This document shows, one piece after another, positions 1 through 11,700 of a stretch of 64,000 bases of DNA. Source of the DNA: Candidatus Nitronauta litoralis (GTDB lineage Bacteria > Nitrospinota > Nitrospinia > Nitrospinales > Nitrospinaceae); assembly GCA_015698285.1 (NCBI GenBank), contig CP048685.1:1054001-1118000 (forward strand), read 5' to 3'. Below the pieces are notes generated by a model. That model saw only the letters and a program-made list of their open reading frames with translations. It was not told the origin of the DNA and ran no database searches. The stretch's first letter is position 1. Each line of letters starts with the position of its first letter. Made by a program: the position numbers and the translations under genes.

Positions 1-130
1 TCGCACAAGTGCAAGTAAGCGGCAAGATTTTACCTGCCGGGCAAAACTTGCAGGCTTTTTCCTCCCCACCCCCACTTCCCTGTCTCTATAAATCGCTAAT
101 TTTTAATGCGTTACAAAAGGGCGCCGGTTT

Positions 131-146
131 TGGCACGAGCGTTGCT
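131..146 (+). promoter_or_regulatory. Sigma-54 (RpoN) promoter upstream of the hook operon
   Basis: TGGCACGAGCGTTGCT matches the -24/-12 consensus TGGCACG-N4-TTGCW at every defined position, with GG at 132-133 and GC at 144-145 in the required 10-bp phasing. Transcription would start near 157, giving a leader of about 220 nt before the first hook gene at 380. Sigma-54 control of hook-class flagellar genes is well established in many bacteria. No enhancer-binding protein is encoded in the window and no activator site was identified. Confidence 0.85.
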
Positions 147-158
147 TATTAGGTCGCA

Positions 159-191
159 GGAGACCCGGCTAAAGTACCGGGTACCCTTTTT
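159..191 (+). promoter_or_regulatory. Hairpin at the very start of the hook-operon leader RNA
   Basis: ACCCGG (163-168) pairs with CCGGGT (177-182) around an 8-nt loop, flanked by GG/CC that can extend the stem across two mismatches, and followed by five T (187-191). It lies immediately after the predicted sigma-54 start, so nearly the first thing transcribed is this hairpin. It could act as an attenuator, an RNA stabiliser or a protein-binding site; a GGA lies in its 5' arm. It was compared by eye with c-di-GMP-I riboswitch core motifs and does not match convincingly. Confidence 0.4.
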
Positions 192-379
192 AAAAGACAA
201 AAACAAAGGTGGGATTCTTCAGGAGTCTTAAATATTTTTAAAGTTGAAAAATTTCAAGAGTACGAGTGACACGTCAAAAGCATTAAGCAAAAAGGTTTCA
301 GGCCATAAGTCGTCCTTGAAAAGGGCGCACGAATTGCCCTTAAAGAAAACTTTAGAATAACGAGTGGCACATTAAAAAT

Positions 380-1960
380 ATGAACAACCCGAGCCAAATT
401 CAGTTTCCGCTTCTCGCGCCTCAAAAGGCGGTGGACTCTCCAGACCGGTTGATTAAACCGGACAAGCAGGGTCAGCCGAAGTTTGATCATTACCTTGATC
501 GCGAGGTCAACCAGCCGCATCTGGAGCGTTCGACCCGTAAGGAACGTGCCTCGGATACCAAGCCGCGTGATGTTGAACGGTCGGAACGTCTCAACGATAC
601 CCTCGCCCGCTCGCGTGAATCGCAACATCCTGCGGAAACAACGAATAATACCCGTCCTGAAACCCAGCCTCGTGAAGCGGTGGGTAATCCGGAGACGGGG
701 CCGGCCATTGCGTCTGCAAAAGCGAAACTTCCAGAAGAACACCGCGCTCTCGGCACGGGTGAAAAACCGGCTTCTCCTGAAGAGAAACTGGTGAAAGCGT
801 TGAAGGATCTCAATCTCGACCAGGAACGCATCGACACCATCCTGAGCACGATCAAACAGGGACCAAATGCGGAAGACGTCATCAAAGCGTTGGGCGGACT
901 GCTCAGTCAACTCGCCAATGTTGAAGGTCTGGCCGATGCGGCAACCAAATCCGGTGCTGGCAAAGGTGAAGATCCTTTAAAGACGCTGGCTTCCCTGTTC
1001 CAGCAAAAAACCAGCCTGACAGACACGGCCACCAAATCCGGCGAACAGCAACTCAAGTTGCAGGGCATTCTGGAAGAAGCCGGCCTGAGCCCGGAAGAAG
1101 CGAAGAAACTGCTGGCTTCGGCGCGTCAGGGTAACGTTTCAAAAGATTTTAACGAACTCAAAACACAGATCGCCCGCGCCACGGAAGACAAAAATTTAGT
1201 CAAGGAAGGCCCTGCAAACTCATTGGAGAATAAATCTCTGAACCAGTTGCTGGGCGGGCGCTTGCAAAACGCCAACGCGTCTACCGGGCAGGAAACCGCC
1301 ACCAACCTGGCGCAGCAGGCTGCAACAAATCCACTACTCGCGAAATCTCCAGCAGTCGCACTGCAATTTGTTTCCAACACACCACAGACCGGAGGCCTGC
1401 ACGCTCAACCGTTGACGGACAGCGGATCAACTCAACCGATCAGCAGTGTGAGTGAAGCGTCGTCCCGCACGACGGAAACGGTACGTGTGAACAACCCGGC
1501 TAACGTTACACCGCGCGGCCTGGTTGAAAAACCGATTGCCCAACAGATCATCGACAAGTTTGCGATCCGCGGAGCGGGTCAGCAGAAAGAAATTTTCATC
1601 AAACTCGATCCACCGTCGCTCGGCACCGTTCGCATGAACGTTTCGACTTCCGGTGAGAACGTAAAGACCACGCTGGTTGCGGAAAACCAGGTGGTCAAAC
1701 AAACAATTGAAAGCAACCTGACACAGTTGAAAGATGCTCTAAACACTCAGGGCATCAAGGTCGACAGCTTCACTGTACTGGTTGGCGGAAACCAGGGACA
1801 GCCCATGCCGCATCAGCGTCATGAAGGCCAGAGCCAGGCGCGTTTCTTTGGTTCCCAGCACGGTAACGAATTAAATCTGAATCTCGTTCCAGAAGATATT
1901 CCTCCGGGACGTTCACCCGTTTTCATTCATCCATCGCAATCCATCAGCCTGTTTGCATAA
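380..1960 (+). CDS. fliK: Flagellar hook-length control protein FliK
   Basis: Secreted molecular ruler that sets hook length and triggers the export switch at FlhB. The 526-residue protein has a long, low-complexity, Ala/Gln/Thr-rich N-terminal two-thirds, typical of the ruler part. A C-terminal Flg_hook domain (about residues 390-475) contains the characteristic LDPPSLGTVRMNV segment followed by LKDALNTQGI. It is first in a run with flgD and flgE on the same strand (27-nt and 19-nt gaps) behind the sigma-54 promoter at 131-146. No good Shine-Dalgarno precedes the ATG, but there is no earlier in-frame start. N-terminal residues are not expected to be conserved, so the assignment rests on the C-terminal domain and gene order. 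Confidence 0.85.
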   Translation: MNNPSQIQFPLLAPQKAVDSPDRLIKPDKQGQPKFDHYLDREVNQPHLERSTRKERASDTKPRDVERSERLNDTLARSRESQHPAETTNNTRPETQPREAVGNPETGPAIASAKAKLPEEHRALGTGEKPASPEEKLVKALKDLNLDQERIDTILSTIKQGPNAEDVIKALGGLLSQLANVEGLADAATKSGAGKGEDPLKTLASLFQQKTSLTDTATKSGEQQLKLQGILEEAGLSPEEAKKLLASARQGNVSKDFNELKTQIARATEDKNLVKEGPANSLENKSLNQLLGGRLQNANASTGQETATNLAQQAATNPLLAKSPAVALQFVSNTPQTGGLHAQPLTDSGSTQPISSVSEASSRTTETVRVNNPANVTPRGLVEKPIAQQIIDKFAIRGAGQQKEIFIKLDPPSLGTVRMNVSTSGENVKTTLVAENQVVKQTIESNLTQLKDALNTQGIKVDSFTVLVGGNQGQPMPHQRHEGQSQARFFGSQHGNELNLNLVPEDIPPGRSPVFIHPSQSISLFA

Positions 1961-1987
1961 CGCCCGGCAGGCCTGAAAGGTAAGATC

Positions 1988-2650
1988 ATGATCGCAGGAC
2001 TTTCCCCCATCGCTGAAACAGGAGGCTCCCAAACTCCAGCCGCAGCACAGAAATCGCTGGGCAAAGACGACTTCCTTCAATTGCTGGTCGCGCAACTTGG
2101 CGCGCAGGATCCGTTGAATCCGCTGGAAGCGCAGGACTTCAGTGCGCAGCTCGCACAGTTCAGCAGCCTGGAGCAGATCACGAACGTTAACGACACGTTA
2201 AAAGAAATCAACCAGTCGCAAAACGCACTCAGCAATTCTTCAATGATCGGGCTTATCGGGAAAGCGGTCGACGTACCGGGCAGCAACTTTGAGCTGCAGG
2301 ATGAAGGCGACAGCATCAGCCTGAGTTACATTCTGCCGGAAGATGTCGATTCGGTATTCGTCGATGTGTTCGATCCGGCAGGCAAACTGGTCACCACTCT
2401 CAATGGAAACAACGAGGCCGGAACCAACCTGAAAGTGTGGGATGGTAAAGACGGCGACGGCAACGAGGCACCTCCCGGCTCTTACAACTTCAAGGTCCGG
2501 GCGATTGATGCAGAAGGTGAACCTATCGAAACCGATACGTTCACTTCCGGCGTCGTGAGCGATGTCGTCTTCGAAAACAGCGTGGCCTATGCCATCGTTA
2601 ACGGTCAGAAAATAGAAGCAGGAAAAATCACCCGGGTTTCTTCACTCTAG
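1988..2650 (+). CDS. flgD: Flagellar hook assembly (cap) protein FlgD
   Basis: Scaffold that caps the growing hook and allows FlgE polymerisation. The 220-residue protein shows the conserved N-terminal signature (GKDDFLQLLVAQLGAQDP, then LEAQDFSAQLAQFSSLEQ) around residues 24-62. A C-terminal FlgD Ig/Tudor-like module follows, with SLSYILPEDVDSV and WDGKDGDGNEAPPGSYNF, the usual WDGxDxxGxxxPxGxY motif. GAAAGG sits just upstream of the ATG. It lies between fliK and flgE, as in many flagellar clusters, and is probably cotranscribed with them. Length is normal for the family. Confidence 0.93.
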   Translation: MIAGLSPIAETGGSQTPAAAQKSLGKDDFLQLLVAQLGAQDPLNPLEAQDFSAQLAQFSSLEQITNVNDTLKEINQSQNALSNSSMIGLIGKAVDVPGSNFELQDEGDSISLSYILPEDVDSVFVDVFDPAGKLVTTLNGNNEAGTNLKVWDGKDGDGNEAPPGSYNFKVRAIDAEGEPIETDTFTSGVVSDVVFENSVAYAIVNGQKIEAGKITRVSSL

Positions 2651-2669
2651 TCTATAGCAGGAGAGCGTC

Positions 2670-3917
2670 ATGTCATTAGTCGGATCACTATTCACCGGGG
2701 TCTCGGGGCTCCAGACCAATTCCCAGGCCATGAACATCCTGGGTGATAACATTTCCAACGTCAACACCATCGGTTTTAAAGCCAGTAAAGGTGTGTTCGG
2801 CGACCTGTTCAGTACGATCCTCGCGAATGGCGCAACCACGTCTCAGGTGGGACGCGGTACCCAGTTCCTCGGCTCGATCCAGAACTTCAACCAGGGCTCG
2901 TTCGAAACGTCCTCCAGCTCGCTGGATCTGGCGCTCGACGGCTCCGGGTTTTTTATCGTTAACGACGGGCAGGGAAATTTTTACACCCGTAACGGTCAGT
3001 TCCGTTTGAACGACGACGGTGAAGTGCAACTGCTGAGTGGACAAATCCTGCAGGGACATCGCATCACCAACGGCGTGGTGGGAACCACTCTTGAAGATGT
3101 CGACCTCGCCGGGGTTCAATCTGCACCCAACGCATCGACCAATTTCACGCTGGGAGCCAACCTGAACGGTGCGGCTTCCGCCGGTGTTACTTTTAACTCA
3201 CCGATTTCCCTGTTCAACAGTGCCGGTGCGCAGGTTGTCATGAGCGTTCAGTTCACCAAGCAGGCGGGTGGCAACAACTGGACCTACAGTGCTTCGTTGC
3301 CGGCAGGAGCGGGAACTATTTCCGCCGGTGCTTCCGGTACCTTGAACTTCAACACCAATGGACAATTGTCCGGCATCAATGGAGGCAGCATCGCGAATCA
3401 GACCTTCTCGCTGGACTTTTCAACAGCGAATCCACCGGCCGCCGCGCAGACCCTGACCTGGAACCTGGTTGACGCGAATACCGGTGGCACCAACGGAAAG
3501 ATGACTGCCTTCGCAGCGCCATCCAACAACAACTCGATTGTTCAGGATGGATTCCCGACAGGAACACTTGTGGGATTAGGTGTCGACAAAGACGGTATCA
3601 TCAACGGCCTGTTCAACAACGGGCAGTCGGAACAGCTTTTCCAGATCGCGCTCGCAGATTTTCTGGCACCTTCCGGTTTGACACGGAGAGGACAGAACAT
3701 CTTCGCAGAATCCGGCCAGTCGGGTCAGCCGATCATCGCGACCGCCAACACGGGTGGTTTCGGGTCCGTACTCGGGCAGAGCCTCGAGCTCTCCAACGTT
3801 GACCTCGCCAACGAATTCGTCAACCTGATCACCACTCAGCAGGCGTTCCAGGCTTCGGCCCGGGTTATTACCACGACGGATGACCTGTTGTCTGAAACGG
3901 TCAACTTAACAAGATAG
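2670..3917 (+). CDS. flgE: Flagellar hook protein FlgE
   Basis: Main structural subunit of the flagellar hook. The 415-residue product has the N-terminal rod/hook signature (LFTGVSGLQTNSQAMNILGDN, then ISNVNTIGFKAS). A FlaE-type central domain follows, and the C-terminal helix contains LSNVDLANEFVNLITTQQAFQASARVI, both halves of the coiled coil expected of hook-axial proteins. AGGAGAG precedes the ATG at good spacing. It is the last gene of the fliK-flgD-flgE run and is followed by a hairpin and a strong intrinsic terminator, consistent with the operon ending here. Confidence 0.92.
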   Translation: MSLVGSLFTGVSGLQTNSQAMNILGDNISNVNTIGFKASKGVFGDLFSTILANGATTSQVGRGTQFLGSIQNFNQGSFETSSSSLDLALDGSGFFIVNDGQGNFYTRNGQFRLNDDGEVQLLSGQILQGHRITNGVVGTTLEDVDLAGVQSAPNASTNFTLGANLNGAASAGVTFNSPISLFNSAGAQVVMSVQFTKQAGGNNWTYSASLPAGAGTISAGASGTLNFNTNGQLSGINGGSIANQTFSLDFSTANPPAAAQTLTWNLVDANTGGTNGKMTAFAAPSNNNSIVQDGFPTGTLVGLGVDKDGIINGLFNNGQSEQLFQIALADFLAPSGLTRRGQNIFAESGQSGQPIIATANTGGFGSVLGQSLELSNVDLANEFVNLITTQQAFQASARVITTTDDLLSETVNLTR

Positions 3918-3964
3918 TTTCGACAGGGGGCTTTGAACCTTATATAATTCTCCTGCGGCAACTC

Positions 3965-3991
3965 GCCTGTCCAGATAAAATATGGACAGGC
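3965..3991 (+). other. Perfect 9-bp hairpin after flgE
   Basis: GCCTGTCCA (3965-3973) and TGGACAGGC (3983-3991) form a perfect inverted repeat around a 9-nt AT-rich loop. No T-run follows, so it is not an intrinsic terminator alone. It could protect the 3' end of the flgE message or bind a protein, and it precedes the true terminator by about 40 nt. Confidence 0.55.
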
Positions 3992-4032
3992 TCATGGCCC
4001 ACGCAAAATTCTCAGGATTCAGAATTCAAACC

Positions 4033-4067
4033 TCCGGCCTCTCTTTCTGAGGGGCCGGATTTTTTTT
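4033..4067 (+). terminator. Rho-independent terminator of the fliK-flgD-flgE operon
   Basis: An 11-bp stem (4033-4043 with 4049-4059, beginning TCCGGCC and ending GGCCGGA, one G-T wobble) closes a 5-nt loop. It is followed directly by eight T (4060-4067). It is placed between flgE and the next gene, isolating the hook operon from the DUF115 gene. Confidence 0.93.
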
Positions 4068-4117
4068 GCCTGGCAAGCGCGTTTCTTATATCCGGGGAAT
4101 TTGTTACATTAAGCGGG

Positions 4118-5026
4118 ATGCGAAACGAAACCCACATCAACGAAGTCAAAAACGCCACCCACGCCCGCTTTCAACAACTCTGGCAAGATAATTTCCAGGC
4201 CAATCAGGCGGCGATCAATCGTCACCCCCCCGTGGCCAAACTGGCACGGAAACTGAAAAAAATCCCCGCGATTCTGGTGGGTGCTGGACCTTCACTCGAT
4301 AAAAACATCCATTACCTGCGGGAGGCGCAGGACAAGGCAGTGATTTTGGCATCGGATGCGGCGTACAAACCGCTGGTGGCGCATGGCATCACCCCGGCGA
4401 TGACGGTGTGCCTCGACCCGCAGGAGGAGATCACCAAGTTTTTCTCCGGCGTTTCGCATCGCGATGTTTTTCTGGTCGCGCCAACAATTGTGCACCCGCG
4501 TGTGCTGGATATCTGGGAGGGCGGCGTTATTTTTTACCATCAACACGCGCCCGACATCCCCATTCTCACCCAGATTGCCAACATGCTTCCAAGAATCGGA
4601 GCGTTGACACCGGGAGGCAGCGTGCTCTCGGTGGCGTATCATCTTGCGTTTGAACTGGGGTGCGATCCTATTCTGTTTCTCGGTCAGGATTTGTCTTACC
4701 CCAAAACAAAAATATACAGTCGGCTCGGCGAAAACGAACAGGAAACCCTGGACGGCACGATGAACCGTCAGCAGGAAAATATCGTTTATGAAGAGGATAT
4801 GAATGGAGTCAGTCTGCCGACCTTGAAATCGATGTCGGTATCAAAACAGTGGTTCAACTGGGCGTTCACTACCTGGAAGCGGGAATTTCCGGTCAGTGTG
4901 ATCAATTGCAGCGAAGCCGGGATCCTGACCGATAATGTGGAGATAATGCCGTTCCGGGAAGCCATCTTCAAGCATTGCACTAAAAAGATCAACGTGGGGT
5001 GGCAACTAAAGAAGGCATTAAAGTAG
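4118..5026 (+). CDS. DUF115 / Maf-like protein (flagellar glycosylation or MptE-like)
   Basis: The 302-residue protein belongs to the DUF115 (6-hydroxymethylpterin diphosphokinase MptE-like) superfamily. ILVGAGPSLDKNI (about residues 51-63) is the family's nucleotide-binding GxGPSLD motif. It continues with ILASDAAYKPLVAHGITPAMTVCLDP and later LSVAYHLAFELGCDPILFLGQDLSY, all family hallmarks. In flagellated bacteria, paralogues (Maf proteins) act as flagellin glycosyltransferases for nonulosonic acids; in archaea MptE makes a pterin precursor. Its place directly after hook genes favours a motility-linked role. It is shorter than typical Maf proteins, essentially the DUF115 core alone. No strong ribosome-binding site is visible. 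Confidence 0.75.
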   Translation: MRNETHINEVKNATHARFQQLWQDNFQANQAAINRHPPVAKLARKLKKIPAILVGAGPSLDKNIHYLREAQDKAVILASDAAYKPLVAHGITPAMTVCLDPQEEITKFFSGVSHRDVFLVAPTIVHPRVLDIWEGGVIFYHQHAPDIPILTQIANMLPRIGALTPGGSVLSVAYHLAFELGCDPILFLGQDLSYPKTKIYSRLGENEQETLDGTMNRQQENIVYEEDMNGVSLPTLKSMSVSKQWFNWAFTTWKREFPVSVINCSEAGILTDNVEIMPFREAIFKHCTKKINVGWQLKKALK

Positions 5027-5118
5027 GCGGGAGCCGAGCCTGACAATTTAAATATTTGGGAAAATAGAGATTCTCGAAACACCCGTTTTTGGGATAGAAT
5101 GACCCCATATTCAATATT

Positions 5119-5271
<153 letters not shown>

Positions 5272-5737
5272 GCGGTGGATGGTATTTAAATATAGTCAAT
5301 AAAGATGACCCCTTTACTTTACACTTTCCTTTCAAAGAAAAAAAATTCTTACCTCAACATATTGATATCCAATAAATTTTGAAATCCAATATAGATTTAC
5401 TTTTGGTTTCAGGATTGACAGATTCACAGTTCCTGATTTATTTTTCTCTTAACCAAATTTTTCAAAGAATCCAATTTTTAGGAAATTGCAAAGGTTTTTC
5501 AAGGCTACTCCTTGTTGGGCAAATAAATAGGCTTTTTAGAACCTTTTGTCCCCATTCACTTCCATTTTTTCTAAAGCTCAGAAAATTTGGATGTCTAAAT
5601 AAATGGATGGTTTAAGCAATTTATTTTGAGACTTGGGTTTCTTAAAAGATTGGTTTAGTGGAGCAAAATAAACCTATACGGATAATCGGACTTAAATAAA
5701 ATCCTGTAAAAAAAAACCATTTTAAGAAAGTTACCCC
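5272..5737. other. AT-rich island leader without a convincing gene
   Basis: This is an AT-rich stretch between the attachment repeat and the RHS gene. A 78-codon open frame at 5379-5615 has no ribosome-binding site and no recognisable protein features, so it is not called. A small inverted repeat, CACC-TTGC-GGTG, lies near 5267-5278. The RHS promoter presumably lies here, but no clear -35/-10 pair was identified. Confidence 0.5.
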
Positions 5738-8700
5738 ATGCTGCGCAAACAGTTCCCGTTATTCCTGACCTGTCTTGTCGTTTCTATTTTAGTGCTAATG
5801 CCAATTGGTAATTACGCCAACGCCACAATACCCGGAGCAACTCCTATTCAGGATGCGGTCGCCAAATCCGGCGCGGTTAATTTATCCGTCCCCATTCAGG
5901 TGCCACCAGGACGCGGAGGCATGCAGCCCAACCTGTCTTTAAAATACGATAGTCATTCTGGAAACGGTTTATTGGGAATGGGCTGGATGCTGGGCGGCCT
6001 TTCGGTTATCACGCGCTGCCCGGCCACCCTTGCTCAAGATACCTCTTCGGATCCAGTTGACTATGACTCCACGGACAAGTTTTGTATGGATGGAAAACGG
6101 TTGATGGCAATTAGCGGCACATATGGAGCGCATGAAACTGAATATCGTACCGAGATAAACGATTTCACCCAGGTAAAATCTTATCAAAGTGCAGGAGGCG
6201 GTCCCTCCTATTTTCAGGCGTACAACCGTTCCGGACAGCTTCTGGTTTATGGCTACAATGCGGATTCAAAAATTGAAGCACAGGGTAGAAGTGATAATGC
6301 CGTCAGGGTGTGGGCACTGGAAAAGATTATGGACACCAGTGGCAACTACATGACGTTCGAATACGATGAGGAATTTGCAGACGGCTCTTTTCGTATAAAG
6401 CGCATTAACTATTCCGGGAACGATGGAGCAGGTAGCCTGCCGCATTCATCCGTGCGTTTTGAATACGAAACACGACTGGATGCCACACCTCGGTATCAGG
6501 GTGGAAGTAAGATTCAGCAACTCTATCGTTTGAAGTCGATAAAAACCTATGTTGATGAAAACCTGGTGAAAAGTTACGATCTCGCTTATAAAGCTGAGAC
6601 AGCTATCATCCCTTCAAAACTGGAAACCATCACAGAATGCGATGCCACTCCAGAATGCAAAGCTCCTATTTCATTTGGATGGGAAGGAGAGAATACGGGA
6701 ATATTTTACGGGAACACCCAATATGCCGATGTAGATACCCTCAGCGCACAAAGAGTATTTGGTCGAGGGGATATCAACGGAGATGGCCGGGATGATGTGA
6801 TTTATGCAGGGGGATCGCCCAATCTATCAATTTCTGCCAATTTGAACAATGGTTGGAATTTTTCATCATCCATACAAACGACATCTTCCGGGTCGTATTC
6901 CACCAACCAATGCAAAGTAATGTATGGCGATTTTAACCGGGATGGTTTAACCGATGTGTCCTGTTTATACAACTCACATTTTGGACCAGCCCAAGAAAAG
7001 AAAATGTTTGTCAGCTTGGGACTGGGTAATGGAACTTTCCAAACAAGCCTGAGCACGACAGTGCTTGGTTCGGGTTTTTCTGGATACGCTGGAACTAGTG
7101 GAGTAGGAGATATCAATGGTGACGGAATTGATGACCTTATTATTGAGAGAGGGGATGTTGTCGGAAATGGTAAAAATGTAAGAATCTACCATTCTGTAGG
7201 AAATGGTGTTGGCACTTTTGGCACTCTATATAGTTCTCTGGTTTATGCCCCGGCGATGCCTCAATTCTCAAAGTCTGATACTTTCTTTCAAGATATCAAT
7301 GGTGACGGAAATACAGATGTAGTCATTATTAAACACAACACAAGTGGTTCTAATCCTGTCCGCGTTGATACTTCATTGAGTAATGGGCAGGGTGCTTTCC
7401 TCCCCTTGAAAGGGATAGAAACTATTAATGGTCTTAGTAGTGACGCGCCAGATGTTAAAAAGGTTTTCGGTGATGTTAATGGAGATGGGCTGGTAGATAT
7501 ACTTCTCGTTCGATTTGATACCTCTGTTGTGCGAGTTTATACCATCCTAAACCTGGGTGATGAAAAATTTTCAGATTTATCAGCTACAACTTTTCAAATT
7601 GCGGGTTCGCCCGGTTTGCCTGATTCAGGTTACAGATTGATTTTAGGTGATTTTAATAGTGACGGTAAAGCCGACTTGGGATTTGGAAAAGGAGATACGG
7701 ACGGCACTCACCTTTATACTGCTTTAAGTCTTGGAAATGGTTTATTTGGTGCGACAAACCACTATCATTTGGATCAAGGTCAGGATACGTCTGATTTCGA
7801 TGTTGACGGTTGGTCGGGACTCTTTTCCGGCGATGGGGCAGCGGATATTTCTTTACTTGCACGCTCTCCAAGTTCGGGAGTTTATTATCGCACTGCAATA
7901 GCAGAAGGCAACAAAGCGGCCAATAAAATCATTTCGGTTACAGACAGCCTTGGGAAAGCGACTACTTTTACTTACGCCCCTCTGACTGATTCCACGGTTT
8001 ACACCAAAGGCAGTGGGGGAAGTTTTCCAATTGTTGACTACACCGGTCCTTTATGGGTTCTGAAGGAACGCAAGGAACAAAATGGAATAGGTACCAACAC
8101 AAACGACACGACCTATAAATACACTGGAGCCAAAATCCATAAACAGGGGCGTGGATTCCTGTGTTTCACCTATATTGAAGCAACCGATGTTGCCCGAGGG
8201 ACGAGAACGACCACAACCTACCGTCAGGATTTTCCTTTCGTTGGCCGGGTCTGGCGCACAGAAACCAGACAGACAAGTAACAACCTGCTCATCAGCGAAA
8301 CGGGCAATCAATTCGATTCCCTGTTACTTGAAGGTTTGAACTTCCCCTACCTCAAAACCAGTACCCAGAAATCCTATGAGCTGGATGGAAGCCTGGTTTC
8401 GACCCAAACAACAGAACAAACCGATATTGATAACTACGGAAACACCAAAGTTTCCAAGGTGACTTTGTCTGGCGGAGATGACATCTTCATCACTGAAACC
8501 AATAACCTCTATTACAACGACACCGCCAACTGGATACTGGGGATGTTGCAGGAGTCGAAGGTCACCCAATCTGGTGCAACCCTGATTGCACCGGTAAATG
8601 CATCCGGCTTCACCAACATGGATTACCAGACGGTAAAAGGCGATATCAACGGTGATGGAAGCGAAGACCTGATTTACGAAGGGCACGGTGATCTGGGCGT

Positions 8701-11700
8701 GCGGGTCTACACCGCACTTTCCAATGGAGATGGTACGTTTGGTGATGCCACTCTCGGTGTTTCTGAGGTTGGGAATTTTTCACAACTCACTTTTCTGACC
8801 GGTGATTTTAATGGCGACAACTTTACAGATATTGCCTATGCGCTTGCTGATATTTCAGGAATTCAAATTCATGTCGCAAGGGGAGTTGGCGATGGCAGTT
8901 TTCATCCCACTCAGCTCACGCAATACGCGGGCAGTTGGGGTGGAGCCTGGAAAGCGGTTACCGGGGATTTTGATAACGGTGGGAAAACGGATATCTGCTT
9001 CACCCTACTCTACGACACAGCTATCGGAAATTATGTAGTCTTGAGCCAAGGAGATGGAACGTTCGGTCAATTGGAAAGTACGACTATTCCTGGAAGCTGG
9101 GGCGGGTGGGGACAAAACGATGTTATCGTCGGCGATTTCAATAATGATGGATGGACGGACCTTTCCTATTACATTCTCAACGATCCTTCCGGGATTCATC
9201 ATCAAACTCTTTTGAGTGATGGCAATGGTAAGTTTGGCCTAACCCCAGTCCCCTCCAATCCCTACCCTTATGCGATTGATAAAAACTGGAAACCCATCAC
9301 AGGCGATTTTGATGGCGATGGTGGCACGGATGTTTCCTATTATAAGGTGACCGCAAACGGTCTCGAAAATATCACCAGTTTATCAGGAGGGAATGGGGCT
9401 TTTGGAGTTGCTACGATTTCCCTTACGGCGGGTACCTTCGGCCCCGGATGGGATGCGTTCCCCGGTGACTTTGATGGTAACGGCAAAACGGACGTAATCT
9501 TTGAAAACCCCACCGCAGCTGGGGCCGATGTTTACACTCTACTGGCAGATAGCCAGGGAGTTCTCGGCGTCGGAATCTATTCTACTTTGAGCACGGACGA
9601 TTGGTCTAGCTACGTTCCTCTTGTCGGAAACTTTGACGGTGACACCGCCGGAAGGGCAGACATCCTCTATACCAATCCCGATCCTTTGAGTTTCAGTGTC
9701 AATGTGGCTTTAAGTGATTCCAACAACAATGGCCAGTTCCTCGCCATCAATACCAGCACGCCTTTCTCTCAAGGCTCCTCAACCCGCTCGGTCAATTTCT
9801 GGTATTACCCGAATAACGGCCTGCTACACCAGGAAGTCCTGGAATACGATCCGAACAATCCAACTTCGGATTTAAGACATGAAACGACCTATCAATACGA
9901 TGCGTATGGCAACCAGATAGAAGCAAAGGTTACCGGACCAGAACTAGATCCAGCCGGTCGTATCACGCAACAGGATTTTGTTGATCCAACCAATGACCCA
10001 AGCTCCATCGTCGGTTTGTTTCCCTACAAAACCACAAACGCAAAAGGCCATTCAGAAACTGCTTTGTTCAATCCGGCATTCGGTGTTCAAACAGAACTGA
10101 CCGGACCCAATGGACTCGTTACTTCATGGGTGCACGATACCTTCGGTCGCCAGACGCTGGAGAACCGCGCAGACGGCACCAGCGCCACCACCACGCTTGA
10201 AATTTGCCCAATCGATTGCGGCATCTCCGGTGGATTCAACAGGGTCAAGGTAGAGGTAAGCGGACAGCCGGATGTAACGGAGATCACGGACAAGTTTGGC
10301 CGGGCCATCCGAACCCAAACCATCGGGTTCGACGGAACAAAGATTTTCGCCGATACGGAATACGATGCGCTTAGCCGTGTTGTCAAAGTTTCCAAACCTT
10401 ACTTTGAAAATGAAACGGTGTACTGGAACGAAACGCAGTACGATCTCCTGAACCGTCCGACCAAACAGATTCATCCCGACGCATCAGAGACCAATATGGC
10501 CTACTTCCCGCTCCAGGTCGATACTACCAACGCGCGGGGATATACAACCTCCCGATTCAGTAATGTTCGTGGTGAACTTGTGCAGGTCACCGATGCGTTG
10601 AATGGGAACATCTTTTATTTCTACGACACACAGGGCAACCTGGTGGCCACCATGGACAACGCAGGCAATACCTCCTACATGAACTACGACATCCGGGGAC
10701 GCAAAACCTCTCTATTTGATCCAGATACTGGAACTACCCAATACGCCTACAACGCTGCCGATGAACTGATCTGGCAGAAAGATGCCAAGCACCAGGTTAC
10801 AACATTCCAATATGATTTGTTGGGAAGACTCCGGTTCAGGATTGACGATGCAGACGGTACTCCGGAGCAGTCCGAGTGGATTTATGACTTGGCGGCCAAT
10901 GGTGTTGGCAAGCTGGATTCGGTGAAGCGTAAAGGTGTCGAGGAAAGCCGCTACACTTACGACAGTGTTGGCCGGTCGTCCACCGTCACGCATACAATTG
11001 AAGGCGTCGCCTACACCTACACCTCGACTTACGACACCGCCTCAAGGCTGGAAACACTCACCTATCCCACCGGTGTCATTATTGAAAATCAATACACAGC
11101 CGATACCGGGTATCTGGAAAAGGTGATCAACCAGAGTGATGGAAACAAGGAGGTCTGGGTCGTTAAGGAGATGAACGCCGAGGGCCAGTTGAAAGAAGCC
11201 CTGTTAGGCAACGGCATCACCAATACCTGGCAGTACAAGGCGGAAACCAGCCTTATTGAGAAAATCCAGGCGGGGCTCGGAAGCCCAACGGACAGGCAGG
11301 ATATGAGCTTCCTGTTCGATGCTGTGGGTAACCTCGAGGAGCGTCGTGACCACCGTCAACTTGATGGTAATAATGATCCCCTCACCGAGAAGTTTACTTA
11401 CGATGAACTAAACCGGATGACCATGTCTACGGTCATCAACTCCAACGTTACGCACTACCCGAAGGCGTATTACTATTCCGCGATCGGGAATCTCATCCAC
11501 AAGTCGGGAGTTGGGAATTACCTGTACCAGAACGGCAAGCCGCATGCGGTGTCGAGTACCGACAATAACGGCGTTGTCACCCTCTACGCCTACGACAGCA
11601 ACGGCAACATGGTGGCGAGTGGTTCCAATCTGGCTTTGCCAACAAAGGTGTTGGCCTATAATGCTTTCGATAAACCCACCTACATTAATTATGGCGGTAA

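Noticed and set aside
1-62. CCTGC...GCAGG followed by CTTTTT at the window start, a possible terminator of an upstream gene
   Set aside because: The stem is only 5 bp with a 12-nt loop and the upstream gene is outside the window.
259-380. Two similar motifs, TACGAGTGACACGTCAAAAG (261) and AACGAGTGGCACATTAAAAA (359), in the hook leader
   Set aside because: About 15 of 20 positions match, too weak and AT-biased to call a binding site; noted only as possible paired sites.
254-910. 218-codon minus-strand frame opposite fliK
   Set aside because: It is a shadow of the fliK coding strand, extremely Arg/Phe-rich, with no ribosome-binding site or family features.
5379-5615. 78-codon frame before the RHS gene
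   Set aside because: AT-rich, lacks a ribosome-binding site, and has no protein-like features.
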